Source: VBDM01 sp035651815
GTDB taxonomy: Bacteria; Pseudomonadota; Gammaproteobacteria; Burkholderiales; SG8-39
Length of the DNA: 64,000 bases
Direction of reading: 5' to 3'
NCBI GenBank assembly: GCA_035651815.1
Contig: DASRFB010000077.1
Coordinates: 12,696 to 76,695 of the forward strand
Shown here piece after piece: positions 24,343 to 33,645 of the stretch. The stretch's first letter is position 1. Each line of letters starts with the position of its first letter. Below the pieces are notes generated by a model. That model ran no database searches and had not been told where the DNA came from. It saw nothing but the letters and a program-made list of their open reading frames with translations. Position numbers and translations under genes: made by a program.

Positions 24343-24525
24343 CTAGCGCGCGCGCGCCTTGCGGCCGGCCTTGCGCGTGCGCGAGGCGGCGCGCTGCGTC
24401 TTGCCGGTCAGCTGCTTCTTCAGGCCCTTGATCTGCTGCTTGCCGCTGCCCAAGAGCTTGCCGATGGTTTCCTGCGCCTTGCCCGCGATCTCCTTCGCCG
24501 CGCCCGCGATCTGCTGCTTGTTCAC
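24343..24525 (-). CDS. CsbD-like stress protein (copy 2)
   Basis: A 60-residue basic protein related to the one at 15966-16163. It has the unit QQIAGAAKEIAGKAQETIGKL and a second unit QQIKGLKKQLTGKTQRA, then a strongly basic tail (ASRTRKAGRKARAR) of a kind absent in copy 1. The tail resembles histone-like or nucleic-acid-binding tails, so this copy may bind DNA or membranes. Start is GTG at 24525 with AAGGAG six bases upstream, the same start style as copy 1. Convergent with the cyclic-nucleotide-binding gene, 13 bases apart. Confidence 0.72.
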   Translation of the reverse strand: MNKQQIAGAAKEIAGKAQETIGKLLGSGKQQIKGLKKQLTGKTQRAASRTRKAGRKARAR

Positions 24526-24628
24526 GTGAATCTCCTTGGGTGATGACCCGGGCAAGGATCTCACGCGATTCTTGTGCGAGTTCGCGACAGCGCGGGTGCC
24601 TGCAGCCCTCCGAAAGGCGCGCTCGCCG

Positions 24629-25495
24629 CTAGCGCATCAGCCATCCGAGGATCTCGCGCCAGCGCTCGAACACGAGGAAGTGGCCTTCGCCGGGAATGAC
24701 CGTGAGCTCCGCGCCCGGCACGCGCGCGGCGGCGGCCTCGGCGGCGCGCAGCGGAACGATGGTGTCGTCGCTGCCGTGCCACGAGCGCACCGGCGCCCGG
24801 ATGGCGCCCGGATCGAAATCCCAGCCGGAGGCGACGAGCGCGAGATCCTCGGCCATCGCCGCGCCCGACTGCGCGAATGCCTCGGCCATGTCCTCGACGA
24901 ACATTTGCCGGATCTCGCTCCGGGCGAGCACGCGCCGGTCGGTCGCGTTCAGTCCGAGCCCGAGCAGCTCGAAGTAGCGCTCGGGCAGCCGCCGGCCGAC
25001 GGCGCTCGCGGCCGCGGTGAACGGCCGCATCGTCCACGCGCCGCGGGGCGCGAGCGCGAACCCGAGGCGCACGAACAGCGAATGGCCGCGCGCGCGCATC
25101 GCCTCGGGCGGCCCGACGCCGCTGATCAGCGCGACCCGCTCGACGCGCGGACCGAGCACGACGGCGCAGGCGAGCGCGTACGGCCCGCCGCCCGACACGC
25201 CCGCGATGCGGATGCGCCCGACGCCGAGCAGATCGCAGGCCGCGGCGACGTCGCGCGCCCACCCCGCGAACGTGCGCCCGGGCGCCGGATCGGAGATGCC
25301 GAAGCCGGGCCGCTCGAAGTGCAGCGTGCGCGCACCGAGCGCGAGCGCGATCGCGTCGTCGGGATGGCGCTGCCGGCGCGAGCCCGGCAGCCCGTGGAAC
25401 GCGAGCACCGGCCGGCCGCGGCGATCGCCGTATTCGGCCCAGCCGAGCCGTCTGCCGTCCGGGAGCGTGAGCACGCCCTCGAGGGCACCCGCCAT
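24629..25495 (-). CDS. alpha/beta-hydrolase
   Basis: A 288-residue cytoplasmic alpha/beta-hydrolase with a full triad: oxyanion loop AFHGLPGSRR, elbow GVSGGGPYALA with the nucleophile Ser, acid Asp in WHGSDDTIVP, and His in PGEGHFLVFE. The HGLPGS form and the order of elements are those of esterase/lipase-type or haloperoxidase-like hydrolases annotated only by fold. The N-terminus LEGVLTLPDGRRLGWAEYGD is normal for the family, so ATG at 25495 is the start. A GAGGC-type ribosome site lies upstream. Substrate unknown. It diverges from the GIY-YIG-like gene, whose start is 39 bases away. Confidence 0.85.
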   Translation of the reverse strand: MAGALEGVLTLPDGRRLGWAEYGDRRGRPVLAFHGLPGSRRQRHPDDAIALALGARTLHFERPGFGISDPAPGRTFAGWARDVAAACDLLGVGRIRIAGVSGGGPYALACAVVLGPRVERVALISGVGPPEAMRARGHSLFVRLGFALAPRGAWTMRPFTAAASAVGRRLPERYFELLGLGLNATDRRVLARSEIRQMFVEDMAEAFAQSGAAMAEDLALVASGWDFDPGAIRAPVRSWHGSDDTIVPLRAAEAAAARVPGAELTVIPGEGHFLVFERWREILGWLMR

Positions 25496-25533
25496 GATTT
25501 AGCCTCCTGTTATTCTGTCGCGCGGGAGCAGGC

Positions 25534-25860
25534 GTGCCGCGGAGCCACCATTATCACGTCTACGTGATCGAGCTGTCGAAGGACGTGCTCGACGAGCCGA
25601 AGTTCCGCCGCGCCAACGCCGACTACCGCCCGGGCAAGCCGTGCGTCTACGTCGGCATGACCGGGCTCGACCCCGACCTGCGCTTCGACAAGCACAAGGC
25701 CGGGATCCAGTCGAACCGCTACGTGTTCCGCTACGGCCTGCGGCTGCTCCCCGACCTCTACGAATGCTACAACCCCATGCCGTACGACGCCGCGCGCGAC
25801 ATGGAGGTCGAGCTCGCGATCGCGCTGCGGGAGGACGGGTACGGCGTGTGGCAGGGGTGA
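25534..25860 (+). CDS. GIY-YIG-like small protein
   Basis: A 108-residue protein with the layout of a minimal GIY-YIG nuclease domain: first strand YHVYVIEL (7-14), second strand CVYVGMTG (37-44, the YIG equivalent), Arg50 and His54 in RFDKHKAG, and a Glu91 in MEVELAIALRE where the metal-binding Glu is expected. The gap between the two strands is longer than in UvrC (about 22 residues), so this is a divergent group. Stand-alone members cut or resolve nucleic acid, but many have no known role. Start GTG at 25534 behind GGGAG. It ends ten bases before the palindromic operator of the next gene. Confidence 0.7.
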   Translation: MPRSHHYHVYVIELSKDVLDEPKFRRANADYRPGKPCVYVGMTGLDPDLRFDKHKAGIQSNRYVFRYGLRLLPDLYECYNPMPYDAARDMEVELAIALREDGYGVWQG

Positions 25861-25870
25861 GCGCGGCGGC

Positions 25871-25917
25871 ACTGTCATTTATGACAGGTATGCGAGCCCG
25901 CCGAAGTCGGCTAGATT
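25871..25917 (+). promoter_or_regulatory. activator-type promoter with palindrome CTGTCA-N4-TGACAG
   Basis: The perfect palindrome CTGTCATTTATGACAG lies at 25872-25887. Twenty-four bases later comes TAGATT (25912-25917), a -10-like hexamer, and 32 bases after that the GTG start at 25950. The palindrome centre would be near -44 from the start of transcription, where class II activators such as CRP/FNR proteins bind. The same layout is found before the convergent patatin gene (30517-30563), with ten of fifteen flanking bases also matching just after the palindrome. Confidence 0.65.
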
Positions 25918-25949
25918 AGGCGCCACAACAAGAACGAATCGGGAGGCGT

Positions 25950-27773
25950 GTGTTCATCTCCAGTGCGTACCGCGCCGCCGCGGCGCTGCTCATTCTTGCC
26001 GCCGCGTGCGATGCGCGCGCCCAATCGCAGCCGTGCCCGCCGGCCGATCAGTACACGGTAGCCGTCTGGAATCTTCAAGCGGCGAACCTGCGGGACGCCG
26101 AACTGAAGTCGAGCGCGTCGGCGCTCATCGAGAATGTGGACAAACGGACCGCCGCTCCGGTCGCCAAGACGAGCGTGCCGGCCGATGTGCTGGGGACCGA
26201 TTCGTCCCGCCTCATCGTCGGAACGGCCGATTTCCTCGCCCAGCGTGCCAACGCGGAGATCCGGTTCTGGATCAAGGACGAGCTGCTGACGCGCGTCTGC
26301 GGCGAGAAGGACCACCGCGTCGCGCTCGCGGCCTACTTCCCGACCCTCTGCAGCCTGCAGGCCACCTACGGCTTCGGCATGGCGCCGCCCGACCAGACCG
26401 TCGCCGAAGCGTTCAGGCTGGACGCGCGCGCGCTGCCCGCCTGCCTCGTCTACCGCAACCACGACAACAACACCGTCGGCTACCTCTTTCTCGACCTCGC
26501 GCGACAGCTGCGCCGCGGCACGAATCCCCTGCTGCTCTTCGCCGGCCTGGCGGACACGCGCTTCGTGCGCGAGGGGTGCGTCGACGGCACGCAGTCCGCG
26601 TGTCCGTTCTACCTCGGCGGCGTCGCCGTCCAGTCCTATCTCGCCGCGAGCGCGCCGGACCCGGCGCGCTCGCCTTCGCGGGACGCGGCCCTGGCGAAGG
26701 CGACTCTGGCGCGCTACGTCGCCAAGCTCACCGACGACGGCAAGACGCGCCTGCTCGAGAAGATCCGCGACTGGGCCGCGTCGAATTGCAGCGCCGCACG
26801 CGACGGCAGCTTCGACGCGATCATCGATTGCTGGATCGAGCGCAATCGCGGCCCGGTCCAGCAGCTGGAGAACACCTTCAAGGCCGTACGCGACGATTGG
26901 GACCGCTTCCGCGCGGGGGCCGCGCGCCAGCGCGACCGCGACGAGCGCCGCGAGGCGTATCTCGACTTTATCGCGACGGCCCTCGACCGCCTCACCGAGA
27001 TCGTCGAAACCGCCGGCGGGCGCTTCCCCGGGCTCGAGCTTCCGGACGTCGACCGCAAGCGGCTGCGCGAGCTGCTGCGCGTGGTCAAGCTCGTCAATTC
27101 GGAGCAGTATCCGCAGGCGCTGACGCAGATTTACCGCTGCATCTCGTCGAAGGACGAGTGCGGGTGGAACGTCGCGGCCGACCCGGCGGTCGAGCCGCTC
27201 AAGCGCTATCTTCCGATCGCGTTCGAGCTCGCCGACGCGAAGTCCTCCGACGACATCGCGAACACGCTCGATCGCGTCGCGTCCCCGGCCGGCGCCTGGC
27301 GCATGAAGCAGAACCACTCGATGTGGTCGATCAACGCCTTCGTCGGCCCCGCCTGGGGCGCCGAGAAGCTGTGGAAGGACGGCTCCGACACGGGCACTTT
27401 CCGCGGTCACAACAAATCGCTGTTCGCGCCGGTCGGAGTCGATTACTCGCATCCGACCGGGTACCGCTGGTTTCCCACCTGGGGCGCGTTCGTGTCGGGG
27501 CTGGATTTCGGCAGCCTGATGAGCGTGGGCGACGGCCGCAACGACGGGCCGATACAGGTCGACAGCAAGGCGACGGCGGGATTCGCGCAGATCCTGTCGC
27601 CGGGCCTCTACATCCATGCCGGCATCGGCAATTCGCCGTTCGTGCTCGGCGCCGGCATGTCGTACTACCCGCTGTCGCGCGAAGCGCGCCGCGCCGACGG
27701 AACGACCGTGATGCTCGATGCGCGCGTGATCCGCGTCTTCCTCGGCGTCGACCTCACGCTGATGCCGTTCTAG
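25950..27773 (+). CDS. secreted protein of unknown function with C-terminal barrel-like region
   Basis: A 607-residue exported protein I do not recognise. Signal peptide 1-25 (CDARAQSQP). Residues ~30-470 are mostly helical and hold several Cys (PCPPADQY, FPTLCSLQA, REGCVDGTQSACPFY), so disulfides are likely in the envelope. From about residue 480 a beta-rich tail follows: WSINAFVGPAWGAEKLW, GVDYSHPTGYRWFPTWGAFV, LYIHAGIGNSPFVLGAGMSYY, and a final aromatic strand ending LTLMPF, the C-terminal Phe seen in outer-membrane barrels. GTG at 25950 is chosen, with GGGAGG close upstream (short spacing). Its stop abuts the stop of the convergent patatin gene, and both share an upstream palindrome, so a joint role is likely. 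Confidence 0.65.
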   Translation: MFISSAYRAAAALLILAAACDARAQSQPCPPADQYTVAVWNLQAANLRDAELKSSASALIENVDKRTAAPVAKTSVPADVLGTDSSRLIVGTADFLAQRANAEIRFWIKDELLTRVCGEKDHRVALAAYFPTLCSLQATYGFGMAPPDQTVAEAFRLDARALPACLVYRNHDNNTVGYLFLDLARQLRRGTNPLLLFAGLADTRFVREGCVDGTQSACPFYLGGVAVQSYLAASAPDPARSPSRDAALAKATLARYVAKLTDDGKTRLLEKIRDWAASNCSAARDGSFDAIIDCWIERNRGPVQQLENTFKAVRDDWDRFRAGAARQRDRDERREAYLDFIATALDRLTEIVETAGGRFPGLELPDVDRKRLRELLRVVKLVNSEQYPQALTQIYRCISSKDECGWNVAADPAVEPLKRYLPIAFELADAKSSDDIANTLDRVASPAGAWRMKQNHSMWSINAFVGPAWGAEKLWKDGSDTGTFRGHNKSLFAPVGVDYSHPTGYRWFPTWGAFVSGLDFGSLMSVGDGRNDGPIQVDSKATAGFAQILSPGLYIHAGIGNSPFVLGAGMSYYPLSREARRADGTTVMLDARVIRVFLGVDLTLMPF

Positions 27774-30470
27774 TCAGGCGAGCATCTCGGCCAGCGTGCT
27801 CTGCCCGCTGCCGGCCTTGAAGTACGCGCCGAGCAGCTCGCGCCCGATCATGTAGCCGAGCTTGCGGTAGCTCTCGAACTGCGCCTCGTCGAACCACTGG
27901 TCGGCCGTGGTCTGCTGCGGAAACTCGGGGTTGGCGATGGCGTAGTTGCGCAGGTCCGGCGCCTCGCGCACGACCGCCTCGGTCAGCGTCGGCTTCACCA
28001 GGATCAGGGTGCCGGTGAAGGCGCCCGCGACGCCCTCGGGGTCGGCGAGCGCGGGATACTCGATCGTTCCCGCGACGAAATGCTTCTCGCTGCAGGCGAC
28101 GCGTCCGTCGGTACGCGCGGTCTTCTTCAGCGCGTCGACCTCGAGGACGATGCGCACGCCGAAGTCCGTGTAGCACTTTCGCAGCGTGTCGGCGAGATCG
28201 TCGCACGCCGTGTCGACGTCCTGCCCGCAGTCCATCGCCAGGATCAGGCTCGTGCGCCGGCGCACGAGCTCGTAGATGCCGAGGTTGTCGAAGTGGCCGC
28301 CGTCGGACAGGTACAGCCAGCGCGACGTCGAGTCGGTCAGCCCGAACAGCTCGCGCAGCAGCAGCCAGCCGCCGAACTGCGGCGCCTGGCCGCGCGGCAC
28401 GGGCGTGCGTCCGGTGTTCGGGCACCAGCGCCCGAGCCGCACGTTGAACAGCGTGAGGAGGAAGGCGACGGGCGCCGAGGTATGAAAGCCCCAGTTCGGG
28501 CTCGCGGCCGCCCCCGAGACCGCCATCACGCTGCCCAGCATCGGCCCGGTGTCGCGGCTCGGCCCGAGCGCCATCACGCCCGCGCGCATGTAGCGCTCGG
28601 TCGCGACGAACCCGCCGCGGTTCTCGAGCACCGTCGACGGCGGCAGGCGGTAACCGCAATAGAGCGGCGAGAAGAAGAACGAAGCGGCCTTGCGCTGCTG
28701 CCACGCGAGGTCCTTGCCGGCGCTCGAGTTCAGCGTCGTGTTCAGGATGTGGAAAGGCCGCTGCACCTTCCCGGTGGCCGGGTCGATCAGCGTCTTCAGC
28801 GCGACGTCGTCGTCCGGGTCGAACCCGGTAAACGGATGCGGCCTGCGCGCCGCGTCCTTCTCCAGCGCCGCGCGCGCGCCGCCGAGGTAGCAGCGAGTCA
28901 ATCGGTTGCGGTAGAAGGCATGGAACGAGAACAGATTGATGTCGAGACGCCACGCGAGCAGCGCGTAGATGATGATTGCGCCGCCTAGTCCACAGGCGGC
29001 CCTTCCGGACGCGTCGCCGGGGACGCTGCCCGTCGCGAGTTGGATCAGCCAGGAAAGCGCGAGGGCGAGCCCGGCGATGAACACGTACGGGACCAGGCGC
29101 ACGAGCCGGTCGCTCCAGGACTTCGAGTCTCCGCCCGTGCTCGAGGACGCGCCGCGCACGACGCCCCAGAGCGTCGTCGCGAGCCATGCCAGCCCGCCCG
29201 CCTGTGCCCAGTGGATCCCAGCATCGACCAGCGGCGGGCCGTAGACCGAGACCACGAACAGGCCGCCCGCGCCCGCCGTCACCGCGAGCAGGCAGGCGCC
29301 GTAGCGCGCCCACCATTCGTGTATCTGGAAGTCGAAGATGCGGCCGATCAGTCCCAGGTGGAACACGACGACGAGAGAGAAGATCAGGAGCAGCAGGAAA
29401 GGCACGAGCGCCAGCGCGAAGTCCGCCGCGTCGCCCGGATCCTGGATCGCGACGATCGCCGCATGGACGGCGTAGAGCAATACGCCGCCGACGGCGCCCG
29501 CGAGCGGCGCGGCCGCGATCACGGCGAGCGAGGCGAAAAGCCCCTTGCCCCGCCTCGCTTCCGGACGCGGGCCCAGCAGCGCCATGCCGACGCAGGCGAC
29601 CAGCGTCAGCGCGCCGTACGCGAGGCCGGTGAAGGTCACCCACGGCAGCGCTTCGCCGACGTTCCGGGTGAAGCTGCGGGGGTCCGACAGCTCGGCCGCG
29701 AGACCGAACGCGGCGACGACTGCGGGCGCGATGATCCACCACGCGACGAAGGAGCCGGTGGCACGGCGCGAGACGCTGGGCGCCTGCAGATTGACGCCGA
29801 TCGCCCCGAGGCTCACGAGCAGCAGCGCGCACCCGAGCACGAGCCCGAGCGACCCCGGATGGCCGGCGAAGGCCTGGCTCTGCAGAGGCGTCATCGAGAG
29901 AAACAGGGACCGCGGCACGAGCAGCGCCGCGGCGAGCAGCGCGACGATCATGGTCTGCACCAGGATCACGTTGCGCAGGTAGCCCGCGACGCCGCTCAGC
30001 GTGTCGAGCGACAGCAGCCCGATGCGCGGCGTCAGGTAGTTGCTGTACTGGCGCAGGAAGCCGATCGGCTTGTACTCGCGCGCCTTCGGCGAACCGCCCG
30101 CCGTGGGGCTGAGCTCGGCCTCGAGGGACGCGATCGGCTGCCCGTGCCTCACCTGCGCCGAGAGCCAGCTGCCGATGTAGCCTCCGCCCGAGACCGTCGA
30201 AAGGTAGTCGAAGCGCTGCAGCAGCTTTCCCTCGGCGAGCGCCTGGATGATGCCCAGGTTGAAGGTAGCGCTGCGGATGCCGCCGCCCGAGAAGGCGAGA
30301 CCCTTGAGGCGCATCCGCTGCGCCTCCTCGTAGCTCGCCGCGGGATTGGAGGGACGGCCTGCGCCGTCGGGTGGCTGCTCGAGCTTCGCGCGTCCCGCCT
30401 TCACGGCGGAGAGCTCGTCGGCGAGCACGCTGGAGAAATTCGCGACGGGTACGTCGGCATCGCCAGTCAT
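27774..30470 (-). CDS. patatin-like phospholipase with inserted multi-helix membrane domain
   Basis: An 898-residue protein. The N-terminal part holds the patatin oxyanion motif SGGGIRSATFNLG (61-73) and the nucleophile Ser94 in STVSGGGYIGSW; the catalytic Asp is far away at residue ~723 in LSDGGHFDNLGIYEL. Between them, residues ~150-510 contain about ten hydrophobic helices (for example VILVQTMIVALLAAALLVP, LGLVLGCALLLVSLGAIGV, FALALVPFLLLLIFSLVVVF). The lipase core is thus split by a membrane domain, which would place the active site at the inner membrane surface. Such enzymes cleave acyl esters of phospholipids. Start ATG at 30470 has GGGAGG five bases upstream; a longer frame lacks one. 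There is no signal peptide. It is convergent with the secreted partner with no gap. Confidence 0.82.
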   Translation of the reverse strand: MTGDADVPVANFSSVLADELSAVKAGRAKLEQPPDGAGRPSNPAASYEEAQRMRLKGLAFSGGGIRSATFNLGIIQALAEGKLLQRFDYLSTVSGGGYIGSWLSAQVRHGQPIASLEAELSPTAGGSPKAREYKPIGFLRQYSNYLTPRIGLLSLDTLSGVAGYLRNVILVQTMIVALLAAALLVPRSLFLSMTPLQSQAFAGHPGSLGLVLGCALLLVSLGAIGVNLQAPSVSRRATGSFVAWWIIAPAVVAAFGLAAELSDPRSFTRNVGEALPWVTFTGLAYGALTLVACVGMALLGPRPEARRGKGLFASLAVIAAAPLAGAVGGVLLYAVHAAIVAIQDPGDAADFALALVPFLLLLIFSLVVVFHLGLIGRIFDFQIHEWWARYGACLLAVTAGAGGLFVVSVYGPPLVDAGIHWAQAGGLAWLATTLWGVVRGASSSTGGDSKSWSDRLVRLVPYVFIAGLALALSWLIQLATGSVPGDASGRAACGLGGAIIIYALLAWRLDINLFSFHAFYRNRLTRCYLGGARAALEKDAARRPHPFTGFDPDDDVALKTLIDPATGKVQRPFHILNTTLNSSAGKDLAWQQRKAASFFFSPLYCGYRLPPSTVLENRGGFVATERYMRAGVMALGPSRDTGPMLGSVMAVSGAAASPNWGFHTSAPVAFLLTLFNVRLGRWCPNTGRTPVPRGQAPQFGGWLLLRELFGLTDSTSRWLYLSDGGHFDNLGIYELVRRRTSLILAMDCGQDVDTACDDLADTLRKCYTDFGVRIVLEVDALKKTARTDGRVACSEKHFVAGTIEYPALADPEGVAGAFTGTLILVKPTLTEAVVREAPDLRNYAIANPEFPQQTTADQWFDEAQFESYRKLGYMIGRELLGAYFKAGSGQSTLAEMLA

Positions 30471-30516
30471 TGCGCCTCCCTTTGCTGTTGTTGTTCGGCG
30501 TTCGGGTTGCCGAGGC

Positions 30517-30563
30517 ATTATCGGCCGCTGGCGCGTGCTTGAACACCTGTCATTTTTGACAGT
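30517..30563 (-). promoter_or_regulatory. activator-type promoter with palindrome CTGTCA-N4-TGACAG (patatin gene)
   Basis: On the minus strand the palindrome CTGTCAAAAATGACAG covers 30562-30547. After 24 bases comes GATAAT (30522-30517), five of six to the -10 consensus, then 46 bases to the ATG at 30470. Spacing is identical to the partner promoter at 25871. On the plus strand the same site holds TTGACA (30556-30561), which could serve as a -35 for the CAP-domain gene at 30615 (TATCAT at 30583-30588, a long spacer of 21). Confidence 0.68.
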
Positions 30564-30614
30564 GGCGCGCGCGCCGCCGGCGTATCATCACCCCGCGTCA
30601 GGGAGGACGCCCCG

Positions 30615-31199
30615 ATGGATATCCGCAAGTCGACCGTCGCCGCGCTCGCGGCGTGCGTGCTCGCGCTCGCCGCGGTCTCGGCGCGGGCGCGCACCGAGCC
30701 GAAGCCCGCCCAGAAGCCGCAACCGCGCGTCTCGTCGGAGCGCCTGGAGAAATCGATCCACGCCCTCGTCAACCGCGAGCGCGCGGCCAAGGGCCTGAGA
30801 CCCCTCGCCTGGGACGCGAAGCTCGCCGCGATCGCGCGCGGCCACAGCGGCGACATGGGACGGCGCAACTACTTCGCCCACGTCACGCCCGAAGGCGCCA
30901 ACTTCGACGCGCGCTACGCCAAGGCGCGCTACAAGTGCTTCGTGCCGGTCGGCGACGTCGTCCACGGCGGCGCCGAGAACATCGCGCGCGACGACCTGTG
31001 GGCGAAGATCACGACGCTCGGCGACCGGAAATACTACGACTGGCACTCCGAGGACGAGCTCGCGCGGCGTACCGTCGCCGGCTGGATGAAGAGCCCCGGG
31101 CACCGCGCCAACATCCTGACGCCGCACTGGCAGCACGAGGGGCTGGGCGTGACCGTCACGCGCGACCTCAAGGTTTACGTGACCGAGGACTTCTGCTGA
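30615..31199 (+). CDS. exported CAP-domain (SCP-like) protein
   Basis: A 194-residue secreted protein with signal peptide 1-25 (SARARTEP) and one CAP domain, the fold of bacterial YkwD-type proteins. It shows LVNRERAAKGLRPLAWDAKLAAIARGHSGDM, with the cavity His of HSGDM, YFAHVTPEG, AENIA, and GWMKSPGHRANIL with the second His. Bacterial members are extracellular and their function is mostly unknown. Two Cys (YKCF and the C-terminal FC) could form a disulfide. Start ATG at 30615. Its promoter region overlaps the palindrome shared with the patatin gene, so it may belong to the same regulon. Confidence 0.88.
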   Translation: MDIRKSTVAALAACVLALAAVSARARTEPKPAQKPQPRVSSERLEKSIHALVNRERAAKGLRPLAWDAKLAAIARGHSGDMGRRNYFAHVTPEGANFDARYAKARYKCFVPVGDVVHGGAENIARDDLWAKITTLGDRKYYDWHSEDELARRTVAGWMKSPGHRANILTPHWQHEGLGVTVTRDLKVYVTEDFC

Positions 31200-31226
31200 G
31201 GCTCCGCGGCTTCGTCCTCAGTTTCG

Positions 31227-32627
<1,401 letters not shown>

Positions 32628-32628
32628 G

Positions 32629-33552
32629 TCACGAACCGCAGCCGGGCGCCGCGGGCTCGGCTGGCCCCGTCGAAACTGCGGCCGAAGCGGACGCCGGCAC
32701 GTACGCCGGCAGCACCTGCTCGCGCACCTCGCCCGCGAGGAACAGCGCGGGGTCGACGCGCGCGTTGTTGAGGCTCACCGTCCAGTGCAGGTGCGCGGCC
32801 GTGACGCGGCCGGTGCGTCCGACCGTGCCGATGACCTGGCCGCGCTCGACGCGCTCGCCCTTCGCCACGCCGATGTGGTCGAGGTGGTTGTACATGGTGA
32901 TCAGGCCCTCGCCGTGGTCGAGGATGACGGTGCGGCCGTTGAAGTAGTAGCGCCCGGTGTCGATGACGGTGCCCGCGGCCGGCGCGAGGACGGGGGTCCC
33001 GGCCGCCGCGGCGATGTCGAGGCCGCTGTGCGGCGCGCGCGGCTGCTCGTTGAAGAAGCGCGCCACGCCGAACCCGCCCGAGACGCGCCCCGGCGCGGGC
33101 AGGTCGAGCTGCAGGTCGGCGATCGCCGGCTCGCTCCAGGTCGAGAACGCGGCGAGCAGGGTCTGCTGCTCGCGCGCGATGCGCGCGAGCAGCGCCTTCG
33201 GCGGCGTCACCATGCGCCGGTCGCGCAGCCGCACGTGCTGCTCGCCGTACTTGTGCGGCACCACCTCGAACGCCACGCTGCGGCCGCCGTCGCCGTCCTC
33301 GACCGCGAGCGCGTGCCGCCCGGGAGCCAGCGCGAGCGGCAGCCCGACCACCGCGCGCCACGTGTCGCCGACGCGCGCGACCAGCACGCGGCGGCCGTCG
33401 AACTCGACCCGCGGCGCGGGCTCCGAGGCGCGCCCGAGACAGACGACGGCGACGCCGCCGGGCACGGGCGCCGACAGCGGCAGCGCCGTGTCGGCGAAAG
33501 CGGGCGCCGCGGCGAGCGCCGACGCGAGGAGCGGGAGAAGCGGACTTTTCAC
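32629..33552 (-). CDS. M23 (LytM-type) metallopeptidase, exported
   Basis: A 307-residue envelope protein of the M23 peptidase family, which cuts peptide cross-links in peptidoglycan or acts as an activator when degenerate. The zinc motifs are intact: HSGLDIA (H-x3-D) and HLHW (H-x-H), with YNHLDHIGV between them. The N-terminal part is beta-rich (VAVVCLGRASEPAPRVEFDG). Start is set at the GTG 33552, which gives a clean signal peptide (LLPLLASALAAAPAFA). An ATG at 33594 would add 14 residues; neither start has a good ribosome site. The stop is one base before asnS. A divergent barrel gene starts at 33646. Confidence 0.88.
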   Translation of the reverse strand: MKSPLLPLLASALAAAPAFADTALPLSAPVPGGVAVVCLGRASEPAPRVEFDGRRVLVARVGDTWRAVVGLPLALAPGRHALAVEDGDGGRSVAFEVVPHKYGEQHVRLRDRRMVTPPKALLARIAREQQTLLAAFSTWSEPAIADLQLDLPAPGRVSGGFGVARFFNEQPRAPHSGLDIAAAAGTPVLAPAAGTVIDTGRYYFNGRTVILDHGEGLITMYNHLDHIGVAKGERVERGQVIGTVGRTGRVTAAHLHWTVSLNNARVDPALFLAGEVREQVLPAYVPASASAAVSTGPAEPAAPGCGS

Positions 33553-33645
33553 GAAAGGTCGGAAAATGCCTGACGCACGGACGCAGGATACCATCGCCGT
33601 CGCGCACGAAAACGCCGAATCGCTGTCTGAGCCCGTGAGCCCCCG

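Noticed and set aside
25911..27617. 568-codon open frame antisense to the secreted-protein gene
   Set aside because: High GC makes long antisense frames common. It has a monotonous Arg/Ala/Val composition, no ribosome site and no family resemblance, while the sense frame has a signal peptide and good structure.
25871..30563. Inverted 20-base repeats at both ends of the patatin unit as ends of a transposon
   Set aside because: Each repeat is itself a palindrome, sits at a promoter-like distance from a gene, and there is no transposase or target duplication. Operator sites explain them better.
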